This document shows, one piece after another, positions 7,388-15,489 of a stretch of 64,000 nucleotides of DNA. Source of the DNA: QHXM01 sp032160165 (lineage in GTDB: Bacteria > Acidobacteriota > Blastocatellia > Pyrinomonadales > Pyrinomonadaceae); contig JAVHWA010000173.1 in assembly GCA_032160165.1 (NCBI GenBank), forward strand, positions 1-64,000. Reading direction: 5' to 3'. Position numbers and translations under genes: made by a program. Each line of letters starts with the position of its first letter. Within the stretch, counting starts at the first letter, position 1. The notes under the pieces were generated by a model. The model did not search any database and was not told the origin of the DNA. It saw only the letters and a list, made by a program, of their open reading frames with translations.

Positions 7388-10080
7388 TTTAAGGCCTCCG
7401 CCATTTGCTGGAGCGCGGTAGTTCTTTGCGCGATATCAACCAGCCGCTCTCTCACTTCAACCACCTTCTCCTCCGGCGCGCGTTCGGCAAACTGCGGGTT
7501 GGCAAGCTGAGCTTCAAGCTTTGCCGCTTCCTTCTGTAACTTCTCGCGCTCGCGACCGAGCCGTTCACGCTCTTGTTCGAAATCTATCAAGCCTTCGAGA
7601 GGTACCGCGACCTCCGCGCCGCCGGTGAGAACTGCCCGCGCGGACGCCCGCGGCGCAGTCATCTCGGCGCCGACAGTCAATTCAGACGCGCGGGCGAGTC
7701 TCACGATTTGATCCCGATTCTCGAGAAACACCTCTCTCAGTCTTTCATCGGCAGCACCAATTTGGACCCGCACAGGATCAGATGGTTTCACATTCAGCTC
7801 AGAGCGGATGTTTCGCACACGCGAGATCAACTCTATCACCGAGCTCATTTCGCTTTCCGCTCGGTCGTCGATCAACCCAGAATCGCTTTGTGGATATTTC
7901 GCCAACATGATTGTCGGCTCACCGTCGCTATACGCCGGATGTCTCAGGTTTCCATCGATGCCAGGTAATCGTAGCCATAATTCTTCAGTGATGTATGGCA
8001 TAAACGGATGTAGCAGTCTCAGCGCCTGCTCGAGAACGCTGATAAGGCGGCTCCGCGCCCGATCGCGCTCGAGCGACGCCGTTTCGGAAGTTATCTCGGA
8101 CTTGGACAGCTCTATATACCAGTCACAAAAATCATCCCAGAAGAAATGGTAGAGAGTTTGCACCGCTTCATGAAAGCGATAGTTCGCCAACGCTTCGTCG
8201 ACTTCTCTGGCGATCTTATTCAGACGCGAGATAATCCAGCGATCGTGCAACGTCCATTTGTTTCGATCCGGATCGAAGCCTTCGCCAACGGAGGCGCCCT
8301 CAGAATTCATCAAACAAAAGCGCGCGGCGTTCCAAATCTTGTTGGCGAAGTTGCGGTAGGACTCTACCTGATTGTCGTTCCACCGCGTGTCCGTGCTGCC
8401 CACGGATGCGAGCACCAAGCGGGTGGCGTCAACTCCGTATTTCTCGAAGACGTCGAGCGGATCGATGCCGTTGCCTTTTGTCTTGGACATCCGCTGCCCG
8501 TGCTTGTCGAGCACAGTGCCAGTAATGAACACATCCTGGAAAGGGGTTTCGCCCATAAACTTCATTCCCATCATCACCATTCGCGAAACCCATAGAAAGA
8601 TAATGTCGCGCGCTGTGATGAGGACCGACGTCGGGTAGAAAGTTGTGAGGTCTTCAGTCTCGTCAGGCCAGCCAAGCGTCGAGAACGGCCATAGCGCGGA
8701 CGAGAACCACGTATCCAAAACGTCCGGGTCCTGCACCAATTTGTCGGTGCCGGCCGCAACGCGAGCCTCTTCCAACGACCGCGATACGACGACGTTGCCG
8801 TCCGTGGTGTACCAGGCTGGAATCTGGTGACCCCACCAAAGCTGGCGCGAAAGCGTCCAGTCGCGCAAATTCTCCAGCCAGTCGGTGTAGACCTTGGCGT
8901 AAGGAATTTCCGGTATAAAATTCGGCGTGTCTTTATCGCGCCGCAGCCCAAGAGCCAAATCTCGCAATTCGGACATCCGGCAGAACCATTGGGTCGAGAT
9001 CAAGGGTTCGACCACCGTCTTGCAGCGTTCGCATTTCGAGATCGAAAACTCGTAGTCAACCACTTTCTCGAGAAGCCCTAGCTCGGCGAACCTCTCTACC
9101 ACGAGTTCGCGCGCGTTGTACCGGTCGAGCCCAAAGAAATCTTTGCCGGCCTCTTCAGTCATACGGGCATGAGGATCGATGACGACGATCTGCGGCAGGT
9201 CATGACGCACGCCCATTTCGTAGTCGTTGGGATCATGAGCCGGCGTAACCTTGACAGCGCCGGTGCCGAATTCTGCATCAACATACTCGTCGACGATAAT
9301 AGGTATTTCCCGATTGGTGAGCGGCAATTGCACTACGGCGCCGGCGAGATCGCTGTACCGGTCGTCATTGGGGTTGACCGCGACAGCGGTATCTCCCAGC
9401 ATTGTCTCCGGCCTCGTTGTGGCAACTGTGATGCGGCGCTCTTCCCCGTTCGCGCTCTTTACCGGGTACTGCAGGTAATAAAGTTTGCCGGCTTGCGGCG
9501 TCTTCTCGACCTCTAAATCGGACAGCACTGTCTGGTCGGTGGGGCACCAATTGACGATGCGGTCGCCCCTGTAAATCAATCCTTCTTCATAGAGACGCAC
9601 GAATACTTCGCGTACTGCCCGGGACAGGCCTTCGTCCATGGTGAAGCGTTCACGGGACCAATCGACCGAAGCGCCTTCACGGCGAAGCTGGTTCAGTATC
9701 TGCCCACCGGATTCATGCTTCCACTTCCAGGCGCGCTCGACAAACTTTTCGCGACCAAGATCGTGGCGGGAAAGACCTTCCTTCTTCAACTGGCGCACTA
9801 CCATCAACTGCGTCGAGATGCCGGCGTGATCCATTCCCGGCAGCCAAAGGGTCCTGTATCCGCACATTCGCTTGTGACGCGTGAGGACATCCATCAGCGT
9901 GTGTTGCAAAGCGTGCCCCATATGGAGCGAGCCGGTCACGTTCGGCGGAGGGATCACTATCGAATAGACAGGCGCACTGGGGTCGCGATTCATCTCAGGC
10001 GCGAAACAACCCTGCTCTTCCCAGCGAGCGTAATGCCGCTCTTCAGCTTGTTTGGGATCGTAGGTCTTTGGGATGTCCAT
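7384..10080 (-). CDS. valS: Valyl-tRNA synthetase
   Basis: An 898-residue class I aminoacyl-tRNA synthetase. The HIGH-type motif appears as PPPNVTGSLHMGHAL around residue 45 and the KMSKS-type loop as RMSKTKGNGIDPLDV around residue 525. The large editing domain lies between them. The C-terminal coiled-coil arm typical of ValRS (residues about 830-898, EREKLQKEAAKLEAQLAN) is intact. Length is normal. It is the first gene of a unit with nadC, to which it is joined by an ATGA overlap. Confidence 0.98.
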   Translation of the reverse strand: MDIPKTYDPKQAEERHYARWEEQGCFAPEMNRDPSAPVYSIVIPPPNVTGSLHMGHALQHTLMDVLTRHKRMCGYRTLWLPGMDHAGISTQLMVVRQLKKEGLSRHDLGREKFVERAWKWKHESGGQILNQLRREGASVDWSRERFTMDEGLSRAVREVFVRLYEEGLIYRGDRIVNWCPTDQTVLSDLEVEKTPQAGKLYYLQYPVKSANGEERRITVATTRPETMLGDTAVAVNPNDDRYSDLAGAVVQLPLTNREIPIIVDEYVDAEFGTGAVKVTPAHDPNDYEMGVRHDLPQIVVIDPHARMTEEAGKDFFGLDRYNARELVVERFAELGLLEKVVDYEFSISKCERCKTVVEPLISTQWFCRMSELRDLALGLRRDKDTPNFIPEIPYAKVYTDWLENLRDWTLSRQLWWGHQIPAWYTTDGNVVVSRSLEEARVAAGTDKLVQDPDVLDTWFSSALWPFSTLGWPDETEDLTTFYPTSVLITARDIIFLWVSRMVMMGMKFMGETPFQDVFITGTVLDKHGQRMSKTKGNGIDPLDVFEKYGVDATRLVLASVGSTDTRWNDNQVESYRNFANKIWNAARFCLMNSEGASVGEGFDPDRNKWTLHDRWIISRLNKIAREVDEALANYRFHEAVQTLYHFFWDDFCDWYIELSKSEITSETASLERDRARSRLISVLEQALRLLHPFMPYITEELWLRLPGIDGNLRHPAYSDGEPTIMLAKYPQSDSGLIDDRAESEMSSVIELISRVRNIRSELNVKPSDPVRVQIGAADERLREVFLENRDQIVRLARASELTVGAEMTAPRASARAVLTGGAEVAVPLEGLIDFEQERERLGREREKLQKEAAKLEAQLANPQFAERAPEEKVVEVRERLVDIAQRTTALQQMAEALK

Positions 10081-10137
10081 TGAACGTTTTTTAGTTTTCA
10101 GTTTGTAGTTTTCAGCAATCGGCTATTGTAAAGCAAT

Positions 10138-10174
10138 GGCCGCCAGTTTTCATATCAGTGAAAGACTGGCGGCC
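10138..10174 (-). terminator. Hairpin terminator after the response regulator gene
   Basis: A perfect 10-bp stem, GGCCGCCAGT (10138-10147) with ACTGGCGGCC (10165-10174), lies about 35 bases after the stop of the minus-strand response regulator gene. On that strand it is followed by a short T-containing stretch. This fits a Rho-independent terminator separating the regulator gene from valS. Confidence 0.7.
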
Positions 10175-10209
10175 GGTTTATTGTTCTGGTAATGGAGTTC
10201 GAAGACGGA

Positions 10210-11628
10210 CTATAGCTTTCCCTCTTCGAGCCTACGCTTGATCAGACGTTCGGCAAGGTCAGGCACGATTTCCCACGCGATTTGTTCGACCTCGCGTGCA
10301 GAAAGGTGTTCGACCGCACGCCGTGCGATGGCGTCTATCACCTCGGGCGAAATCTGATCGAGAGTGATTAGCCGTGTCTTTGGCGGATCATCAACCAAAC
10401 CCGTGTAATCTGATTGAGTGGCCTCAGGAGCTGTGGCCGCGTCTTCGACGCGATAACCTTCGGGTAGGCGTTCCGTTGGAGCGAGCTGTGTCGCGACCCC
10501 TGCCTCGTTCTCAGAAGGCAGTTCTTCCGTCGCCACCGACGCTTCGAGCGGTTGATGAGCGGCCTGGGCCTCGAAGGCCTCGTCGCTCGACGCCATAGCG
10601 AATTCCCCGAACTGGGGACGCGCGGACTGCTCGATCGCTTCAGCCGGCGTGGCAGCGAACTGATCAGACACTATAGATTGAGCGGGCACGTCGACCCGGG
10701 AAGAAGAACGAGAGGGCGCCGGCGCCGGTGATTCGTCAAAGAGATCCAGGAAGAAGTCGTCCGACTCCCTCTCAGACGTGGAAGTCCCCAACTCGCCCAG
10801 GTCAAGCAAGGCATCGTCTGACAAAGCGACTTCTGATGTCGCCATCGGCAGTGGCGCATAGTGTCCCACCGGTTGCAGCGCTCCTTCACGTGAAGGGGAG
10901 TAAGCGTCGATAGTTTCCTCGAATTCCATAGGGCTCTCAGTTACGTGAGCTACGCCTGCGTCGTGCAGGTCAGCGGCAGAATACTGCGCAGTGGCTCTCG
11001 GCTGGCTGCTGTGTGCGACGCCAGCGTATTCGCCGGCAGGCGATGACTCGATCATTGCGTCGTCCATACTCAAATCGGCAAAGGAACTATCGCGCGCGCC
11101 TTCAGCCACGTGGCTGGCTTCCATATGCTCCGGCAAAGGAGCAGTGTCAGCCGTCGATCGCTCGAGAAACTCGGGGTCGGAACGGTTCGCCTGCTCGGCT
11201 TCGGCCAGCGGCGTCAGCTTGCGCGTCGTCGCTTCGTCGAGGCCCGCCTTCTCACCTGATAAGAGATGTTGGACCTTGCCAATAAGAGTGCGTATTGATT
11301 GAAAGGGTTTCGTCAAGTAGTCGTCCGCGCCGACACGGCGGGCCTCCGCTTCATCAAAAGGCTCAAACGAGCCGACGAGAAGCATAACTGGGATATGTCT
11401 GAATCGTTCGTCCTGCTTGATGAGTTCACAAAGTTCATATCCATTGAGCTGCGGCATGTGAACGTCCGCGAGAACGATATCGGGCACGCTCTCTTCAAGC
11501 CTATCGAGAGCTTGCTGGCCGTCGCTGGCTGTGATGACTTCAAGACCTTCATCCGTGAAAGTCAGATCAACGACTTTTTGAATAGTGACCGAATCGTCTG
11601 CGAGCAGCAGTTTGCGTCCCGTTATCAA
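10210..11628 (-). CDS. Response regulator with long linker and conserved C-terminal helix
   Basis: A 472-residue protein. Residues 1-125 are a receiver domain: acidic pair in LLLADDSVT, phospho-acceptor Asp in DIVLADVHMP near residue 55, and Lys in DDYLTKPF near 107. Residues about 130-410 are an acidic, Ala/Ser-rich, probably disordered linker. The last 60 residues (DQISPEVIDAIARRAVEHLS, then EQIAWEIVPDLAERLIKRRL) form a helical module that recalls polarity-type response regulators; no DNA-binding domain is seen. The start is TTG, supported by AAGGAG six bases upstream. It likely works through protein contacts, perhaps in surface motility or polarity with MglA; that link is inference. Confidence 0.85.
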   Translation of the reverse strand: MITGRKLLLADDSVTIQKVVDLTFTDEGLEVITASDGQQALDRLEESVPDIVLADVHMPQLNGYELCELIKQDERFRHIPVMLLVGSFEPFDEAEARRVGADDYLTKPFQSIRTLIGKVQHLLSGEKAGLDEATTRKLTPLAEAEQANRSDPEFLERSTADTAPLPEHMEASHVAEGARDSSFADLSMDDAMIESSPAGEYAGVAHSSQPRATAQYSAADLHDAGVAHVTESPMEFEETIDAYSPSREGALQPVGHYAPLPMATSEVALSDDALLDLGELGTSTSERESDDFFLDLFDESPAPAPSRSSSRVDVPAQSIVSDQFAATPAEAIEQSARPQFGEFAMASSDEAFEAQAAHQPLEASVATEELPSENEAGVATQLAPTERLPEGYRVEDAATAPEATQSDYTGLVDDPPKTRLITLDQISPEVIDAIARRAVEHLSAREVEQIAWEIVPDLAERLIKRRLEEGKL

Positions 11629-12094
11629 AACCGGACTCCTTGGTTTGAGGCGAGCGCCGTCTGAAGGGTCTGGATCTTACTAGCGGACAGCGCGGGGGCA
11701 TGTGACAAGCAACTTGGTGGACTTCTTTGTAAGAGAAGCCACATTTGAAAACTAACATTCGGAGTGACGAGCGTCAAGAAAAAAGCTTGCAGAAAAAACA
11801 GGTGGATAGGACTGATCGAGAATTAGGTCAGCTAACGATCCGACGAAGATCATCGCCTCCGGAGCGTCAGCGAGATGGCGGGGAATTCCCGGCGAGGCAA
11901 AAAACTGAAGAACCGGCTTGCGGCTCGCCGGGACTTCGCTCCGCCAGGAGCTAGAAATTTCTGGAACCCACGATTCCGGCGGCACACTGTAGCTCCGTTA
12001 GGAGCGGAATAATTGAGTTGGGCTTGGGCCGAGTCGCTGTTCTCTCTACCTCCACCCTGCTCCAGCAGCGAACTAACCACCGACAACACCATCA
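11629..12094. other. Gene-poor interval with an inverted-repeat element
   Basis: No coding region is convincing here. Positions 11876-12010 contain several inverted repeats: CCCGGCGAG (11888-11896) with CTCGCCGGG (11924-11932), and a small hairpin formed by GCTCCG, TTAG and GAGCGG near 11992-12006. Open frames through this part translate the palindromes rather than protein-like sequence. It looks like a remnant of a small intergenic repeat. Confidence 0.5.
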
Positions 12095-12596
12095 CTACCC
12101 GAGCGAAAGCATGATTGCCGTTTTGTAATCGAGTTCATTGATGTCTAGCCCTGATTCGTTTCCCACGCTCCTCATCGCTGCGAGTGGCTTGCATTCATGA
12201 GGCAAGGATGTTAGTTCGTAATCGCCAAAAACATGTCCCCCGTAACTTTTTCTGCAGAAGTCTCTTGCGAGTGCGGGCACTTAACCAGCCAGCAAGCCCC
12301 AAAGCGATCATAATCATGACAAATTGGAAGATGCGTACCATATAAGCGCTGGCTTGGGTACCACTATTAGGAATGCCGCTGTTAGCAGGCACCAGATATC
12401 CCACTGCAGCCGCTAGGACCAACCCGAGCGCAGTGAGAACAAAGATGCCAAGATAAATCCAGAAGTCTTTGTCAATTTGCTTCTTGTCTTCTTCAGGTGT
12501 CGCATACGCGGCTGACGCTGGAATGACGGGCCTAGCCAACGGGGTACGCGTACAAGCCTTGCCAATGAAAGGCGCGCTATCCACGCTCCGGTCCAA
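12095..12596 (-). pseudogene. Small membrane protein gene interrupted by a frameshift
   Basis: The first part (from 12596) encodes DKDFWIYLGIFVLTALGLVL and a second hydrophobic helix (residues 79-101), so a two-helix membrane protein. Near 12250-12260 the protein-like sequence leaves this frame and continues in another. There SYGGHVFGDYELTSLPHECK and then NELDYKTAIMLSLG read to a stop at 12095. The break falls at homopolymer runs (AAAAA and GGGGG on the minus strand). It may be a true pseudogene or a one-base assembly error. Function unknown. Confidence 0.55.
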
Positions 12597-12631
12597 CGGG
12601 TTGGTAGGAACAGGTGCATGCTCAAAGGAAT

Positions 12632-13068
12632 CTACTCTTCGTCGCTTCGCAAGCGAGCCCCGTCCTGTTTTAGCAAGTCAATCAACTCCTGAGTACCAGA
12701 TGCAAATCCCACAACCGACCTGGGATGGCCCTCCACCCAGTCAGGAATATTAGGGTCTGCGCCTTTCTGCAGCAGCGCTTTAACGATTTCTATGGCCGGG
12801 ACCGCCGCCAACAGGCATGGCGTGCTCTCGTTTCCCCAAACAGCCCTCAAGGAATAGTCAGCGTTTGGGTCTGCACCAGCGGCGAGGAGAAAGTCAACCA
12901 AATCTTTGTTTTTCTTCTGACAGGCAACATAGAGCACGGCGGTATCGCTATAAGAATTCTCATCCGATTCGTGGTGCATGTAGACGCCCCGTACTCCAGG
13001 GCTTCAAATGCAGCACGGGTATCATTTTCTAGTGCCGCCTGATAAAGCCGTTCATCAACTTCACTCAT
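12632..13068 (-). pseudogene. Ankyrin-repeat protein gene interrupted by a frameshift
   Basis: The gene starts at 13068 (GGAGAGAGGG upstream) with MSEVDERLYQAALENDTRAA, an ankyrin-type opening ending ...EALEYGA. It then shifts frame near 12980 and continues as VYMHHESDENSYSDTAVLYV, then KDLVDFLLAAGADPN and IVKALLQKGADPN to the stop at 12632. Adding one base at the GGGG run would restore one continuous ankyrin protein of about 145 residues. Ankyrin repeats mediate protein contacts; no partner is evident. Together with the neighbouring broken gene this suggests decay or local sequencing error. Confidence 0.7.
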
Positions 13069-13370
13069 TTTGACAATCCCTCTCTCCGCATCTTTCACGC
13101 GCTTGATGTCCCGATAAGTGATTGGCGTTCGCTGGAATGGCCGCGGCCGAACTGATCAATGGCGCGAGAACGCCCGTAAAGAATGGTGTGGGGGGAAATC
13201 ATGTTAGCGACCGGCAAGTCCGACACTCGCCACGTAAGGGGCGGCCATAGTAGTTCAGTTTTGAAAAAGTAGCCGAGAGAAAAGTTGCGTTAACGAGCGG
13301 AAAAGCGAGAGCAAGTCCCTCACCTTCGTGAATTTCGGCAGCGAAGGTTAGGCGCATTCCTGGACCTGCT
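13069..13370. other. Non-coding interval
   Basis: About 300 bases between the secreted protein gene and the ankyrin gene. I see no coding region, strong promoter or stable hairpin. Confidence 0.5.
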
Positions 13371-14702
13371 TCAAAGCGAGCCAAGAAAAATCGTCACAGG
13401 ATGACTTGCCCCACACCTCGCCCTGGCAATATTGTACGGCGTATCGTTCCACTTGTTTGGACGGTTCGCGCTACCAGCATCAACTAACGCTCGAACTTTA
13501 CCCTCACTGCAATCTTCTGCTGCTAGATGCAGCATGAGGTTGCGTTCATCATCGACGTCTGAATTGATATTCCATCCCCGAACTATTGCGTCAAGCAACT
13601 GGGCAAGTGAGCCGCTGCGAGCAGCAGTGCCCGCCCCTGAACGATTGACAGGAAGAAATGGCTGTGGAGGTCTTATCTCCGGCACCAGGACATTTGCGTG
13701 TATAGCGTAGGCAGAATTCCCTGCTACGCCAGAAATTACGCCTCTTATGGCGCCACCGGGTGTTGCCCGGCGAACAACAAAACCGCGAGCCCCCGGCATG
13801 ATGGTGCTTATATTAAGCAGTTGGCTACCAGGAGCAGCCCCCTGCAAGTCAGCAGTAACACCAGAGATGTTTCCTGCGCCTCCAGACGGTCGCCATTGAA
13901 TAATAATCATGGCCGAGTCACTAGTTGGATCAATGGCCGCCAAAGTGAGAACGCTGTTTGAGGTGGTTGCCTCTATACATTTTGCCCAAAGTTCGACTTG
14001 GAGCTCAGACAATGCAATTTGCATCTCAATGCGTGCGTCCGAGACCGAGTAGCTGGATTTCTGAATGCTTAAGTATTCACGACGACGTTCATCGAACTGA
14101 CTGTAGCTTGCAGCAAAGATGGCTTTGAACCTGGCACCGACGCTCGTCTTCGCTTGTTCGTAATTGTTTTCATTGACAAGTACCAGCCACGCTCCTGCTC
14201 TCCTACTGTCGCTTTGCAGTATGCTTACGTTGGGCTGCAGAAGTTCGTTATCGCATCGCAGCAGGGTTGCTTCTCTGATCGGAGCGGCGTCCTCGATCGG
14301 TTTCGCTTTCGTGGCCTCCAAATTCTTCAAACGGTTCCGCGCCAGTGCGACAAAGCTGCCCTTCGGATACTTTTCCAGATAGGCCTTAAAATCTCCCAGG
14401 TCGCTGCTGTTCTTGATTGAATCCCAAAACGCAATTTCTTCTGCGCTTGACAAGCTTATGCCGGTCGAACTATTCGAGTTCGTCGTGCTTCTGTTAGCTG
14501 GCGCCGTCGAGCGCGTAGTTCTGGTTGATTTTTTCGGCGATGTTGTCCGTTTGGGAGGGGGCTTCGTCGTATTCGTGCTCTCGCGGCCAGCGCCTTGACT
14601 GAAAACAACTGGCGCCCCGCCCACCAGAACGAACAGCAAGAACGTGGCATTGATAAGGGTAAGGCCGGAAATGCAATCAGGCTTAAATGATTTCACATTC
14701 AT
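13371..14702 (-). CDS. Secreted protein with ankyrin-like C-terminus, unknown function
   Basis: A protein of about 443 residues with an N-terminal export signal ending near VVFSQG. A Thr/Lys/Pro-rich linker follows to about residue 85. Then comes a motif block, AEEIAFWDSIKNS followed by FKAYLEKYPKGSFVALARNR (residues about 88-130), that recurs in bacterial secreted regulatory proteins. The C-terminal 70 residues (LMLHLAAEDCSEGKVRALVD, then NDTPYNIAR) look like one degenerate ankyrin pair. The start is either ATG at 14702 or GTG at 14711. The segment SQGAGRESTNT after the signal is almost identical to one in the next gene upstream. Confidence 0.7.
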   Translation of the reverse strand: MNVKSFKPDCISGLTLINATFLLFVLVGGAPVVFSQGAGRESTNTTKPPPKRTTSPKKSTRTTRSTAPANRSTTNSNSSTGISLSSAEEIAFWDSIKNSSDLGDFKAYLEKYPKGSFVALARNRLKNLEATKAKPIEDAAPIREATLLRCDNELLQPNVSILQSDSRRAGAWLVLVNENNYEQAKTSVGARFKAIFAASYSQFDERRREYLSIQKSSYSVSDARIEMQIALSELQVELWAKCIEATTSNSVLTLAAIDPTSDSAMIIIQWRPSGGAGNISGVTADLQGAAPGSQLLNISTIMPGARGFVVRRATPGGAIRGVISGVAGNSAYAIHANVLVPEIRPPQPFLPVNRSGAGTAARSGSLAQLLDAIVRGWNINSDVDDERNLMLHLAAEDCSEGKVRALVDAGSANRPNKWNDTPYNIARARCGASHPVTIFLGSL

Positions 14703-14796
14703 TGATGCCACGCCACAGTTTCCAATTCTGATGAACTAGACTCAACGAATCCAGGCCACCCGTCACAACCCGAAACCCGTAGATGAAAGGGGTCAC

Positions 14797-15357
14797 TCAA
14801 TTCTTCACATACTTTAGCAGCTCTAAAGTTGTTCCCGTCCACTCGTAATACCAGATGCCATACTTTCTGTCGGGACCCGCCGGAGACCCGTTAATGATCA
14901 AGAGCCTGCTGTTTTCTTTGTATTCAAGCACCTCGTCCGCATCTACCGTCCCTAACGATGTACCCTGAAGTTGCTTCGGAAAAAACACGTTGCCTGTCTT
15001 GCCATCAATGATGGCGCTCTGCTCGCAATCCGTTCCGCAACCCCAGGTGGCCACGATATACCGACCGGCAAAATCCACTACTTCTGAAAGACTTTCTCTC
15101 AACTGGGTTCTAAACTGTCTTGCCTTGGGGTGACTGCTGAAATTAATTTGGCGGGCGGTCGCTTTCGTAACCCTTGCCGGAAAATCAGCAAACGTCGGCG
15201 GTTCCTTTTTCGTCCATGCCGTTGCTTTCGGCGACGGCTTGTTGGTGGAACTAGTGTTAGTAGTTTCTCTTCCTGCGCCTTGGCCGAAGGAAGCGGGAGA
15301 ACAAACCAGCAGAAAACAAGCAATTATCAATATAGGAAAGAGTCTGTAATTTTTCAT
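14797..15357 (-). CDS. Secreted hypothetical protein
   Basis: A 186-residue protein with a clear signal peptide (residues 1-25, ending ASFGQG). It shares GQGAGRETTNT with its downstream neighbour just after the signal. The C-terminal domain contains ATWGCGTDCEQSAIIDGKTG, with two Cys that could form a disulfide, and ends ELLKYVKN. No family is recognised. Same orientation as the adjacent secreted protein gene, about 95 bases apart. Confidence 0.65.
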   Translation of the reverse strand: MKNYRLFPILIIACFLLVCSPASFGQGAGRETTNTSSTNKPSPKATAWTKKEPPTFADFPARVTKATARQINFSSHPKARQFRTQLRESLSEVVDFAGRYIVATWGCGTDCEQSAIIDGKTGNVFFPKQLQGTSLGTVDADEVLEYKENSRLLIINGSPAGPDRKYGIWYYEWTGTTLELLKYVKN

Positions 15358-15489
15358 TGGGCCTCCAAATTTTCAAAGGAAACTATTTAAAGCACCTGGC
15401 CTGCAGAAAGTACCGAGCCAGAACTCGCTAATCCCTGCTTATGCCGTGGAGGAGTCTTGTGGGCCTCAGGTGGGCCAAGTTTGCATTAA

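Noticed and set aside
11752..12095. Two overlapping open frames of about 80 codons on the minus strand
   Set aside because: They translate the palindromic repeat region, giving Arg- and Pro-rich sequence without protein character.
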